Source of the DNA: Armigeres subalbatus
Taxonomy: Eukaryota > Arthropoda > Insecta > Diptera > Culicidae
DNA length: 64,000 nt
Direction of reading: 5' to 3'
Assembly: GCF_024139115.2 (NCBI RefSeq)
Contig: NC_085141.1
Location: 370,411,925 to 370,475,924, forward strand
Below the pieces are notes generated by a model. That model ran no database searches. It was not told the origin of the DNA and was given only the letters and a program-made list of their open reading frames with translations. Below, piece by piece: positions 32,006 through 43,162 of this stretch; position 1 is the first letter of the stretch, and every line of letters begins with the position of its first letter. The translations under genes and the position numbers were made by a program.

Positions 32006-32741
32006 ATGTATGTGTGCTTGTTGAACGTGGTGCATTCCGGAGAATGCGAAACGGCCGAAAATATGGGGAAGAAAGTGGTGACGATCAGCATCATGAGTGG
32101 CAACAATAGCCAAAGTGAAGAAGAGTTCCTTGGGCGCCAATGGGGTAGTGTGGCTACGGTGGCTAGCAGCTGCCGCCGAAAAGGCAATGTAGAAATTTCC
32201 TCCGCACCGTCGAGAACGTTGACGAGTAGACGGTGCAGTTACAACTATAACAACAACAACAACAACAGCGAAAGTGCAAATGAAGAATTAGTGCAACCAC
32301 CGCCGGGGTGTAAAGTGGTGCAGTCCCCGGAGGAAGCGTTCCCTACTTCGGCCGGGTTGAACAACCTGCTGAAGCAGTTGGCGACCAAGCACAAGCAAAA
32401 GTGCAGGACAGAGCGGCGCCGCCGCCTCTGTCCGGGTGGAGTTGAATCAAGTGAAGAGGGCGAAGAAAAGGAAAATGAAGATTTTAGTGGTGCAGGAGAG
32501 GCAAGGGAAGTGAAGAAGTGTGACCGGCTGGGGGGCTCGGCGGATGCTAAGTGGTGTTGCAGCGGCAAAAGGAGCAGCTTGGTAGCGGAGGCAGTGGCAG
32601 GATCGGTCGTTCTGCGGCCTGCCAAGTTGGCCTGGCTGGCCATGATTAGTTTGCTGTTGTTTAGCATTCTGGTCGTGCCGGTGGCCGTTGTGCAGGGGGA
32701 TGAAATCAAGGCCGGTCAGGTGGGGCCACCTAGGAAAGGAG
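32006..32741 (+). CDS. Unidentified protein, first coding exon, with hydrophobic segment
   Basis: Open from an in-frame stop at 31970-31972. The first ATG is 32006 (weak context); 32063 (AAAATATGG) has a better context and may be the true start, and 32093 is also in frame. The product starts with a polar, low-complexity region including a run of six Asn (32248-32268), a basic segment [18 protein letters not shown] and an acidic one [13 protein letters not shown]. Near the end comes [20 protein letters not shown], which would be a delayed signal peptide or signal anchor, followed by [11 protein letters not shown]. The frame runs into a donor at 32742. Such layouts occur in several insect receptors and secreted proteins with late signal sequences, but I do not recognise the family and assign no function. 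Later exons are not seen. Confidence 0.6.
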
Positions 32742-34340
32742 GTAGGTGACTTAGATTTAATTGCCTATTTTGCGGATTAAGTGGCAAGTTTTACGACATT
32801 GGTTACTTGGTGTATATTTGGGGGACATGTGTTAGAGGGAGAGAAAAAAAAACTGAACAACTAATCCTCGACCAGCTAAAAGTCTCGTACGCACGTCTCT
32901 CGTTATGGAAATTTTGAAATGTGAACCGGATCTTCCAGTGAATGTTTGAAACTTTCAACTACTGGCATGCTTTTTACAATTAAGTGTTTATATTTTACAA
33001 CAAACTGATTATGTTGTAGAAAATTTGTAAAACTTTTATAAAATCGTTTATGCCGATTAACTCTTAAGCTTTTGCAATATGATGAAAATTAAAATTCTAA
33101 TCTAATATCTCGCGTTTATTTTCTGTAGGAGATTTAGTTATTCTTAGAATAAGCAATTTTTGTTCGATATATATGTGAAAAATAAGGAAGTCATGCATAT
33201 CAAGACTTTTGATGTTGTGGTTGTATTAAGTACACTGCCTGAAATGAAAGTGACTAATTTTTAAACATGTTGATTATGCTTGATGATTATGAAATATCTA
33301 TTTTACTGTCAGTTGCTTCAATATCCGGTAGACATCATCGTTGTTGACACATGCGTTTTTGATCAATTGTCAAATTAATTTTCGGAAGAAAACATGCATC
33401 TTACTGGTTTGCGATTTTCTTTGTTTTCCTTTCACATACCATACGTTCTATTTGGTGCATTTTTGGAGTTCTTCAAGGAACTCAAACAATCTGATTTTTA
33501 TTTCTTAGCTTCCTTTCTTCTGTGGCGTTAATATGTTTTATGGATGCCAAAATCCGCTAAGGTTTGTTGCTTTTTGGTTGAGTATTCAGCTCGAATTTGA
33601 TTGCTTTCTTGCTGTCAAATACACTCTCTAGTCGATGTGACAAAAAAGGTTCTATTTTGAAAGCATTTTCTATAAACTATCAAAAGTGCTCCGTGTTCCA
33701 TTCAAAACAGTTCTTTTTGAAATGTAAAAAAAAAAATGAGCCGAATTTGTGTTATTCTCCAAACATTTCATGGCCGATCCAAAGTGTGTTTTAGCTGCGC
33801 AAAAAAAAAAATTAAATGACTAAAGCGCCACTAGCGTTTACATACTTATGTTTCTACTGGTGATTATGCTAATGCTCATCACTTCCTCAAAATTATTCTG
33901 GCATTCACACCAGCTGTTTCCAAAGGGGTAATCTCCTACTTGCTTAATTGTGTTCATTTTATGACGACTATCGACATTTGTTACCCTCAACAGTTGAGGT
34001 CCATTTTATCGTATTTTGCAGAAAAACTGAAAATTGGAACCTTGTTTTGTCAGTTTTCCGTTTTCAAATCAGTTCTACAGTACACCTGGAACCAAGCAGA
34101 AACTTTTCTAATTCTTGTGATATATCTTTTGTAGTGAGAGAATGCTATTTTAATCATATTCAGGGTCTCGTTATGCGTATCGTCATAGATTGACATCAAA
34201 AACAAACTTATGTGGCTTCGAGTACCCATCGAATGATATTTTTTCAACAGTGATGTTTGATGCCGGATCTAAGAGGATAATACATCACTTGGTGCTAACT
34301 GACCTGAAGATTGCTTTCATCTGCATCGTGGTTTTACGTT
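32742..34340. other. Putative intron, no gene recognised
   Basis: AT-rich from the donor onward. Short open frames at 33597-33794 and 33940-34247 have no motif. Confidence 0.4.
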
Positions 34341-34344
34341 ACGG

Positions 34345-34485
34345 CTGAAACTTGGCTGTTCTGATTAGCATTCCAACAGTTACTAATTGAAGTCTTTTTT
34401 TGCCTGCTGAGTGCCGATGCATGAGTTTGTATCTTGTGTAGCAAGCATGATGAGCCCAGAGGACCGAGAACCCAGTGGCTAACTC
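34345..34485 (-). mobile_element. Diverged SINE-B fragment
   Basis: Matches the body of 21934-22211 (GATTAGCATTCC, AGTTACTAATTGAAG, ATCTTGTGTAGCAAG, GGACCGAGAA) with many changes; the tRNA head is truncated. Confidence 0.6.
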
Positions 34486-34549
34486 AATTGTTTTTAAACT
34501 CTTATAGACTGCTTATGACAGTATTACTGTTCTGTTTTCTCAAAGAAAA

Positions 34550-34790
34550 ATTTGATACGGGGCGCGCCTTCAATGAAATTGCTCTCTGTGAAGGGTCTAA
34601 ATAGCGGGACTGTGTCATGTATTCTTGGGAAAACAAAACAAGAACTGAATCGAAACCGATACTTCATTGCTTCTCAATAGTAATGAGTAATTCGACATGC
34701 ACTTAAACACTAAGGGTACGGGAAATGCTACAATAAATCTAATAACTGGTTGCAGTGGCACACCCGAACAGGAAAAATAGACTGCTTATT
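34550..34790 (+). repeat. Dispersed repeat with GGGGCGCGCCTT block
   Basis: Shares with 57508-57730 the blocks GGGGCGCGCCTT, GAAGGGTCTAAATAGCGG (GAAGGGTATAAATAGCGG in the other), CTTCTCAATAG, GACATGCACT and CACCCGAAC (or CATCCCGAAC). The shared order over about 240 bp shows common ancestry. The other copy has an intact TATAAATA box here. Confidence 0.65.
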
Positions 34791-34799
34791 AGGTTTGAG

Positions 34800-35130
34800 A
34801 ATTTTAGATGAAATCATTTTTTTTGTGTCTTTATTAGGGGGATTTTCAGCCCGAGGCATTTAAATTATTTAATTAAAATAAATCATTCGAAAGCAGTTGA
34901 CATTAAGCCATTGATATTCGTAAAGCGATTATAGATTCCGTTGGACATCATTATTTAGGATTATTCTAATTTTAGAATATGTAAAATATATTGCGATGAT
35001 GATTTGGGCATTTTTTAAATCGAATTAAATTTATGGAACTTTTTTGGATTTTTGGATAAAGGCAGGAACGTTTTGGATAAAGGCAGAAAACATAAGTAAA
35101 ATATGCCCCGTAGAATTCGACAACTTTTTT
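34800..35130. other. No gene recognised
   Basis: AT-rich, with a short TTTATTAGGGGGATTTTCAG motif at about 34831 and a local duplication of TTTTGGATAAAGGCAG. Confidence 0.35.
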
Positions 35131-35139
35131 TCTCCCTAT

Positions 35140-35275
35140 ACTAGGCTGAACCAGTCTAGTCTAGACCTGTGCGCCGAAGTATTTGTGAACGGCGGCATCA
35201 CGCCGTAAGCAATGTTCGGCGGCGGCGAATTTTGAGCTGAGAAAAAAAGTTTCACGCGGCAAGGCATATGGTGCT
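35140..35275 (+). repeat. GC-rich dispersed repeat (CTAGACCTGTGCGCCG)
   Basis: CTAGACCTGTGCGCCG followed by GGCGGC-rich sequence. The inverse of CTAGGCCTGTGCGCCGCCGC occurs at 39185-39230. Probably the end of a repetitive element. Confidence 0.5.
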
Positions 35276-35399
35276 TTTAATTATTTTTTTGTACAATTAC
35301 TAGCTACAGTCAGACCAATGGGGTGAACTTCCTAATAGGAGTAGCTGTATGTCCACAGCAAAAGTTTACATCACATCCTCCACTAGGACATTGCCACAT

Positions 35400-37110
35400 C
35401 ACAGCACATAAGTTCATTGGAAAGTAATTCGGATACAAATTCAGAAATTCGTTTGGAAATTCCTCAAGATATTCCTCAGAAAATTCAAAAAAGGAATTCT
35501 GAGAATTAATTAAGATGTTCTCTAATAAATTCCTTCAGAACTTCCTCTAAGAATTCCCTTGAAAATTTATTTGGGTATTTCTTCGGAAATTCGTTCCGAT
35601 ATTCCTTCAAAAGTTCCTTCAGGAATTTCCTTAGAAATTACTTTAGAGGGATTGCTTCGTAAATGAATGTCTTTTGGGAATTTCTTTATAAATTCATTGG
35701 AAAAATTTTCCTTCGAAAATTCCTTTAAGAATTCCTTAGAAAATGGAAAATCTTTCAAGAACTTCTATAGGAATACCTACGTACACTGTTTTAAGAATAC
35801 AATCGGAAATCCCTTTTGGAAAAAACCTTTGGAATTAGACTTTGGAATTGGATTAGGATTTTTTTCTTTGAAATTCCTTCAAGAATTTGTTTTCGGAATT
35901 TCCAATAAAAAAATCCTCCAATAATTCCTTAACAATTTTTTTTTAAACTCTAGGAAGATATTTTTGGTATTCTCTCGAAATTTGCCTTAGAACTTTCTCC
36001 AGGAATTTTTTTTCAAATTTCCTTTAGGAATTCCTTCCGATATTCCTCCTGAAATTCCTTTAGCAACTTTTCCAGAAATTCCTGTAGATCTCCGAAAATT
36101 TCTTTTAAAATTTCTCTAAGAATCCTTTCGGGAATCTCTTTTGAAATTCTTTTGGAGAATCTTCGGAAATTTTGTTTGTAAATTCATTCATTTTTTTTAA
36201 ATCGTTGTTTACGTGTTTTTTTTAAATTGGAAATAAGTTTAATACTCAAATTCCCTCAGGAGTTTCTTGGAAATTTCCTCCATATTATGATTTGTTCCGG
36301 AGATATTCCTGCAGAAATTTTGTACAGCTTACTGAAGGAATTTTCTAAGGACTTCCTGGAGGAAGTTCCAGAGGAGTTTCTGAAAAATAAATAAAAGGCC
36401 TTTGCAGAAGATTTTCTGGACGAATTCCTGGATGAATGTTTATATTAATTCCTGAGGCTTTTCTAAAGAGATTTTCGAAGAAATTCCTGGAGGAACTATT
36501 GTTGAAGGCATAATCAAAAAAGAACCTGAAAAGATTTTCGAACAGAATTTTAAATGAAGAATTTTTTAGTGGATGTTCCAAACGAATAGTCATTAAAATT
36601 TAAATAGAAATTCCTATATTTCTCTAAGAATTTCTTCAAAAATCTGGACAGTAGTGAAACTAATTCAGTTTTGACTCTAGAATCAAGACTACATGCCAAG
36701 AAAAACTCCCAAAATATTGAGATTGCGGATATTCGGATATTCTCGAAATTCCTTGGGAATTTACTGCAGGAGTTTCATCGAAAATTTCTACAGATTTTCT
36801 CGAAAATATATTCAGGAATTAATTCGGTAAGACATCAAGAAACTCATTCTAGTATACCTTCAAAAATTCTGTCAGGAATTCCATCGGGAATTTCTTCAGG
36901 AATTCCTTCAAATACGTCCACAAATGAAACCAGCTTTTTCTTTGAAATTTCCCTTAGGAATTGCTTCGGAACTTCTTAGGACCTTAGGAAATATCTTAAG
37001 GAATTCTTCTGGAAATTCTTATTAAAATTCTTCTAAGATTAATTTTGACAATTCCATCAGGAATTCCTTCTAAAATTCTTTTTGGAATTGGAAATAATGT
37101 AGATGGGTAC
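35400..37110. repeat. Degenerate satellite of AATTCCTTCAGG type
   Basis: Many diverged copies of AATTCCTTCAGGAATT, AATTTCCTCAGAA and similar, roughly 24 bp apart, with GAATTCC cores. Both strands are affected because the motif is nearly palindromic. Open frames inside are artefacts. Confidence 0.75.
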
Positions 37111-37439
37111 ACTCCCCACAGTTGTAATGAATTTGACGTGACCTTCCTCAAAGAAGCCACTCCTCGAAATGCTAAAAAAGGATTGCGAATCTATTTATTT
37201 AGCCTGTTGGATTACACTGTTGAAAGGAGATCCCGTGATCTTCACGTTAGTGTCTCTGCTTACGCGTCTGCCGCTTCCATTTTTTTCTCTTCGTACAGCA
37301 CTGCTGCCAGTGTTGGCACTGCACTGCTGCCAGTACAGCAGTGCATTGAAAGCAGAATGGTATTTAAATTCGACTGTAATATTGGGTAGAGCCGTATGCA
37401 GAGCAAGATTTAAGCCAGAATGATGGATAACTGTACATA
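37111..37439. repeat. Interruption of the satellite; partly repeated at 37830-37905
   Basis: ATTTATTTAGCCTGTTGGAT, ACACTGTTGAAAGGAGAT recur at 37828-37870. An inverted repeat GCACTGCTGCCAGTACAGCAGTGC-like lies at 37320-37345. No gene. Confidence 0.5.
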
Positions 37440-38290
37440 CACACATACTTTTTTAATTATTTTATCAATTCCTCTGAAACTTTTCCGGGTATTTCATAAG
37501 ACACTCCATTTCCTTGAAAATTCCAAAATTCCAGGACGAATTATCAGATATCAGATATAATTTCCAAAGGAATTACCGACATTCTTAAATTCCAACAGAA
37601 TTTTTTTGGACATTCCTCCAAGAATTCCTTCTAAATTTTCTCCAGGGATTCCTTCAGAAAATCCTCCAAAAATTACTACGAAGATAGATCCAGAAATTCC
37701 TCAAGACTCTAAGCAATTTCCTCAGGTTCATTCCTTCAGAACTTTCACCAGGACTTCCTTTGGAAAATATTTCAAGAAAACCCAGAAATTGATTTGGGTA
37801 TTGTATATCAAAATAAAGTATTGCGTATTTATTTATTAGTCTGTTGGAATACACTGTTGAAAGGAGATTCTCTCTATATTCGCGTAAGTATCTCTACTCT
37901 GCCTCGGATATTCATCTAGAGTTTCCTTCGGAATTTTCTCCGCCATTTGCTTCCAAAATTCTAGGACGATATTTCGGATAACTCCGCACGAATTCCAAGA
38001 GAACTCCTGAAGAAATTGCCGACATTCTTAAATTTCTTTAAGAATTTTGTTGGACATTCCTCCAAGAGTTCTTTCAGAATTTTCTCCAGAAAATCATCCA
38101 GAAATTACTACGGGGATAAATCAAAAAATTCCTCAAAACTCTAAGAATTTTCTTCAATTATTCCTTCAGAATTTCCTCCAGGATGTCCTTCGGACATTAT
38201 TTCAGGAAAACCAAGAAATTTCTTTGGGAATTTTTTATAAAAATAAATTGAACCCGTTTTTCAGAACAATTCAGGCAATTTAAGTACAAG
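37440..38290. repeat. Degenerate AATTCC satellite with a 240 bp direct duplication
   Basis: Segments 37570-37820 and 38020-38260 align throughout (GACATTCTTAAATT, GGACATTCCTCCAAGA, AAATTACTAC, TTCCTTCAGAA...CCAGGA). The copies are diverged, with point changes and small indels. Confidence 0.75.
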
Positions 38291-38342
38291 GAGGAATGAA
38301 GGAAATGTTTAATTCGATGGGTCACGTGTCCCATCGTGCTCC

Positions 38343-38475
38343 AGAAGCCAAGTTACCATTTTTGCATTCGCATATCACGAGGCTATCACAATGATACTCC
38401 ATGCGGAGGGAAGTTTAAAAAAATCCTACCAGACTGGGAATCCAAATTCAACTTTCATAGTGTTGACTTGTAGCC
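38343..38475 (-). mobile_element. Old Feilai-like SINE fragment
   Basis: Matches 38690-38845 (AAGCCAAGTTACCATTTTTG, ATATCACGAGGCTA, CTTGTAGCCGC) but diverged and truncated at the GAA-repeat end. Confidence 0.7.
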
Positions 38476-38488
38476 GCAAATATAAGTA

Positions 38489-38992
38489 CACAGGATTCTG
38501 TTTTTACACGATTTTTTTTCGCTCGTAATTTTAGTCCTGTGACTTCAATTTGCCACCAAAGTCTTTGCAACATGTTTTTCTTCTTCTTCTTATTGGCATT
38601 ACATCCCCACACTGGGACAGAGCCACCTCGCAGCTTAGTGTTCGCTAAGCACTTCCACAGTTATTAACTGCGAGGTTTCTAAGCCAGGTTACCATTTTTG
38701 CATTCGTATATCATGAGGCTAGCACGATGATACTTTTATGCCCAGGGAAGTCGAGACAATTTCCAATCCGAAAATTGCCTAGACCGGCACCGGGAATCGA
38801 ACCCAGCCACCCTCAGCATGGTCTTGCTTTGTAGCCGCGCGTCTTACCGCACGGCTAAGGAGGGCCCCGCAACATGTTTTTAAAAGTCCTAAATAATTTA
38901 AAGAAAAATCACATGGTATTTAATATGCGTCCAACATTTAGGATGAGTGCAAAATTGAGAAAATGTAAATCGTGTAAAAACAAAATCCAGTG
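38489..38992. mobile_element. TA-flanked inverted-repeat element carrying a nested SINE
   Basis: Ends CACAGGATTCTGTTTTTACA and the inverse of CACTGGATTTTGTTTTTACA, TA at 38487-38488 and 38993-38994. A related copy without the SINE lies at 50410-50620. Non-autonomous Tc1/mariner-like by structure. Confidence 0.8.
38578..38868 (-). mobile_element. Feilai-like SINE with 11 bp target duplication
   Basis: Near-identical to 3704-3993. The B box (GGTTCGATTCCCGG on the minus strand) is intact. GCAACATGTTT flanks it at 38567-38577 and 38869-38879. It sits inside the TA-flanked element 38489-38992, so it is younger. Confidence 0.94.
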
Positions 38993-39119
38993 TACTAGAC
39001 CAATTAAGATATGTAACATTCAAACCTTTAAAAAGATGATGAACCACCCAATGCTACCAGAATGAGGTCATTCCACATGAAGTTACATATGAGATTAGAA
39101 GTTCATCGCTACGCTCGTT

Positions 39120-39240
39120 GATTTATAGGTCTGTTGCCACGACCTAGCATTTGACACACCTTGACCGGCGTCGGCGTACGTCAATAAGTGTCGGTGGCGG
39201 CGGCGTGGCGCGGCGGCGCACAGGCCTAGTGATGATGTTT
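39120..39240 (-). repeat. GC-rich dispersed repeat (CTAGGCCTGTGCGCCG)
   Basis: Inverse relative of 35140-35275, with GGCGGCGGCGTGGCGCGGCG on the plus strand. Confidence 0.5.
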
Positions 39241-39339
39241 ATACCATTGAACAATGTCAAAATCCAAAAAAAATCTGAAAATTCGGTTTCGTTTTTTTCT
39301 TCGAAAAGCGGGTTGTTTCTGAGAGTCTTAAACTATGTT

Positions 39340-39570
39340 AATCATCGATAAAGTTTCAGCTTGCTACAATGCTTCCTGTACGCACGGCAGTCCCTTATAA
39401 TGTAGTCTGGGTCCGTTTCTCTCCAGGTACGGTTTAATGTTTTTCTGAAAATTGCTACACTTGGGTGGCATTTAGAAGAGGCCTTGGCCTACATGAAGCA
39501 TCATACTGAGTAATCAAGTCGATTAAGATCGGAGCCGCATGGTGGCCTTGTATGTTTCGCCTATAGATAA
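39340..39570 (-). pseudogene. Mariner-type transposase C-terminal remnant
   Basis: One minus-strand frame reads PPCGSDLNRLDYSV, then CFM and AKASSKCHPSVAIFRKTLNR followed by TWRETDPDYIIRDCRAYRKH, with two stops. This matches the WPPQSPDLNPLDY-W box and the following L-x-W-x-x-I-x-x-x-x-(I/V)-R tail of mariner-family transposases. The catalytic third acidic residue should lie at the Asp of SDLN or nearby. Sequence up to 39830 on the same strand may belong to the same element, but I could not align it. Confidence 0.65.
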
Positions 39571-40040
39571 CCCTCGACATCCGAGCTGATTTCGGACGAA
39601 CACTTCGCGGATGGTTGTGCTTTCTTGTCATGGTCCAGGATGTTTTCTATTGTCCATCGAGATACTCACACGGAGATGCCTTTTTGCGACATCACACTTT
39701 GTCGGGGTGCAACTGGCATATATAGAAAACCGGCTTCTGTTACTCGCAGCCTATTGCGGATTGTTTCTGTCATTATTTTGCATTTTATTGAAACTGTCCA
39801 ACCGAGGATGAATTTAATTCAAATAAAACGGTGTTGAGCGATATTTAAGATTAGCTGTACCGCATTTTCAAATCCGACATCGTCGTGCTGACCTGTGAAG
39901 CAAGAAGCTGAAAAAAGTGTGAAATTAGCTCCAAACATCTGAAACTGAACTGAACATTTAGCCATCGAAAAATACGTCACCTCTATCGCAGGACCACGGA
40001 TTTCTCAAAGGCACGATTGCCCGATGTAGTAATTTTACAA
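39571..40040. other. No gene recognised
   Basis: Possibly more of the mariner remnant to about 39830; then AT-rich spacer. Confidence 0.3.
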
Positions 40041-40043
40041 CAA

Positions 40044-40140
40044 GGGGCTGTCCATATACCACGTGGACAGCTTAGGGGGAGGGGTATGGCGAATGTCCAC
40101 GATTCTCACAAAATTTTGTAAATGGTATATGGAATGCCCC
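40044..40140. mobile_element. Small inverted-repeat MITE (GGGGCTGTCCATATACCA)
   Basis: Left end GGGGCTGTCCATATACCACG, right end the inverse of GGGGCATTCCATATACCATT. Just 97 bp. The AGGGGGAGGGG core recalls MITE family 1. Confidence 0.65.
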
Positions 40141-41019
40141 AAAAAAATCGGTGAGCTTTTTCCGATTGCACTTATACTAGCATGAGTGAACCGGCCCAAA
40201 CTATTTTCATTTTTTCAACTTAACACTTCTTGGCTTGACCTTAGAAGTAACAATCTCTCAGAAGGATACCCAATATTTCAGTGTGACATTCTTACGTAAA
40301 AGTTTCAGATTTAAATTATTTTAATCTTGAATACGATGTCAGCTTACAACAGCAACTTAAATTGGCATATAATCAGAGGTTTTAAAAAGAAATTGCATTG
40401 CGTCAAACGTTAATTTTTTGTGCTTAAGGAAGTTGTTAAGCATACTCTCTCTTCTCATGAAATTATTACTTTCAAAAGTGAGACACTTTAATCTCTGCTT
40501 TGCTATTCCAATAACTGTATTTTACAATCATTAGACATTTGTGATAATTAATATGGAAATATTGCGCATTACAAACCTGATTCACAACGCAAAAAAAAAC
40601 GACAGAAATGTATTGACATTTGACATTCTCATTTCGCGAGCAATTCAAAATTAATATATTTTTCTTGAATAGCGTATTTCCGTTTGTATGGTTTTGATCG
40701 TATATTCGTATGAAACGATTTATTATTTATCGTCGCGATGAATGAACAATTGAAAACATACTTACTCAATATTCTTACTTATAAAAGAATTAAGAGCTTT
40801 GAAGTCTAATCCCAGAATGGGAAGATTTTTTTTTATATTTTTATAGCATTATATTTTTCTCGATCTTTGAACAATCGATATTTCCAAAACGGACGATAAA
40901 ACCTCGTTTGTCGTTGAACGTTTTAGTGCTGTATCGTTTAATTCCATCACAAAGGGTTGAAATTAGATGGAGTAGTGAGCAGTATGACAAGTATGAATGT
41001 GAAGATATTTCACATTCCA
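40141..41019. other. No gene recognised
   Basis: AT-rich with short chance frames on both strands. Confidence 0.4.
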
Positions 41020-41027
41020 GATATTCC

Positions 41028-41231
41028 CAGTGGCGTCGCGTAACCTCACTTTTTACCTGTGCACTGACGCGAAAAATAAAATTTTTGATATTTCTGCAGC
41101 CCAAATGGAAAATAAAGTTATCAGAAGCGTTTAAACTAATCAAAATCTAGGCATTCTATACATTTCCGCACAAAAATTCCTTAAATTTGGATCCAGTGCA
41201 CAGGTAGATTGAGGTTAGGGAAACGCCACTG
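41028..41231. mobile_element. hAT-type MITE, 204 bp, perfect 8 bp duplication
   Basis: Termini CAGTGGCG and CGCCACTG, with inverted arms of about 40 bp (CTGTGCACTG facing CAGTGCACAG). GATATTCC flanks it at 41020-41027 and 41232-41239. An 8 bp duplication is the hAT signature. Confidence 0.9.
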
Positions 41232-41239
41232 GATATTCC

Positions 41240-42480
41240 AACTAATATTTTTTTCTGCTTAAATCTTTACTTATTTTAACCTCTTCTACACTGTCTACAT
41301 TCACTCTAGCAATAGCTCTATCATATTGGTTCTTGCACTCGCTAAAACCAAAATGGACGTGAAACTGTTTCCATTATAATTATCCACTATTCAAGTCTAT
41401 AATCACTTCAATATTCTTTTGCTCAATACTCAAGTTTTCCATCACTTCAATATTCTTTAGACGGAAATCCGTTAACCAAGACAAACCTTTGCAATAAAAT
41501 ACCAATTTCCCAAACCCATAAAAATCCGCATGAGTCCACACTACTGCAGTGCAGAGGTATATTCGGCTAGTGGCCGCGGAAATCAACAATTCCTTCCTGG
41601 AGACGAGCCAGCCTCGACAGACAATAATAATAATAATAACAATTCCTTCCCTTTCCCTTGCATTCTGACGTGGCAGGCGCCAGTATTCTCAAACAAATGA
41701 GATTACAAGTACTTGTACATTGATGATGAATGTTAAATTACTGCGTCAATATGGGACACTTGATCTCTTTTTTGCGACCCATACAAAAATTTGACGAAAA
41801 AATAAAAAAAAATATAAATATTTGTTCTCAGGCGGCTATTCTTGTGCAGATTTGACAGATTTGATGAAGGAGTGGCTCGAATAAATATTTATTGAGTAGA
41901 TATCATTGAAAGGGGATCAAGTCTCCCCAAATTCTAAGATTCTGATTCCATATCAAAAATCGTTCGTGAATACGCACAGCAAGTCGGAAAATTTGTATAT
42001 TTTGGAGGAAAATTATTTAAAACAATCATAGAGCACAAGTTCTTGGAGAGGGATCCATTTCCCCGAATATTATCCGATTTTTAACAGCACTCTAGAAAAT
42101 CAATTGTGTATCAAAATGGTTTTGAAAAAAGTTAAGATAAAGCCTCGAGCTGTTTGAAATACTGTGATAGGACTAGTTCAGGAGTGAAGGTTTTATAGAG
42201 GCATGTTTTATACGTTTAAAGTTTTATTCGAAAGAAAAGTCGCTGATTTGGAAAAAAAATCACGGAGTAGCAACTACGAAATATACGGTCATCAAGCTCA
42301 AGCTCTGACTTGTTGTGCGATATTTCTAATTTGGGTTCAAAAAGAAGAAACTTAAAATTAGGGTATATAACATTTTATAAAAAAAAGTTCCATTAATAAC
42401 AGTCCTGCTTGGGTTTTGGCTTGATTTCCGTAGAGTGGTCCTTTTGGAATAGCAGTGTCGACTATTTTGCCGGGCGGTAG
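41240..42480. other. No gene recognised
   Basis: AT-rich. An AAT trinucleotide run lies at 41624-41640. The direct repeat TCACTTCAATATTCTTT occurs at 41403 and 41441. Confidence 0.4.
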
Positions 42481-42489
42481 TTGTATCTA

Positions 42490-43130
42490 GTCATCAATGT
42501 GGTCTTGTCTTTTGGAAAAGGTGTCCAAAGTTATCTAGAAAGTTGTCATGAGGAACTTCTGGATTGTCTTTAAACCTTGTCGTAGAGGTGGGCATCCTTA
42601 ATGTAGTATTAATCGTTCTCTCGTCAGCGGGATTATTCCTTAGAGCAATGTAAGCGTTTGCATTGTCGTTATGCATGTGGACAACATAAAAAGGAGGGCA
42701 GGTGCTGAGAATATGGTTTACTTTCAAAAAGGAATTACATACTTTGCAGATTTGGTGATGACCAATACCACCCAGGTTGTGGGTGACGTATGTGTGTCTT
42801 TTTCGGACACGAGATAGCACCACTTGCTCGCGGTTGTTATGTGGATCTTGTCCGAGAGTTCCTTATCATACGACAGAAGCTCCTTTTCGGGAACCAGTCG
42901 CTGGCCCAGGCAGTAGCGATCTTCGTCTTTATCCAGTGCTTGGCGTCTGCGGTTTGAACCTGCCGGCTCAGGAAACGACTGTGTCTGCCGGTATTCGCTG
43001 GCCCGTCTGCATGCTCGTTCCCACGGATACCGGAGTGTCCCGGGACCCATATCAGAGTTGTGCCACTATCGGCTACCGTTTTTATGGCTTGACTCCAGGA
43101 ATGCTTACTCGTGGGCGATGTCTTTGAAAG
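42490..43130 (-). pseudogene. I-clade RNase H and C-terminal remnant
   Basis: The minus strand reads LIWVPGHSGIRGNEHADGPA, the RNase H segment with its His and the last catalytic Asp (EADxxA in live copies). Further frames give LSRVRKRHTYVTHNLGGI and CKVCNSFLKVNHILSTCPPF, the usual zinc-like C-x-x-C-x(n)-H-x(4)-C motif after RNase H. Frame breaks near 42760-42820 and 43030. Confidence 0.78.
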
Positions 43131-43162
43131 ACCACTTTGTTTCCATTAATTTTCATTGTTGG

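Larger units (their letters stand above)
31126..32741 (+). other. Exon with long 5' leader and first coding segment
   Basis: The left border follows a pyrimidine tract and TTGTACAG at about 31125. The right border is GAG then GTAGGT at 32741/32742; a slightly later donor (TAG then GTGACT) is possible. Within it, 880 bases of leader precede the reading frame at 32006. Composition changes sharply at both borders, from satellite and AT-rich intron to GC-rich exon. Confidence 0.65.

Noticed and set aside
32245..32709. Minus-strand frame of 154 codons
   Set aside because: Antisense shadow of the plus-strand coding segment.
32006..32741. Assignment to a named receptor family with a late signal sequence
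   Set aside because: Only the low-complexity N-terminus and a hydrophobic segment are visible; no family-specific domain is present to support a name.
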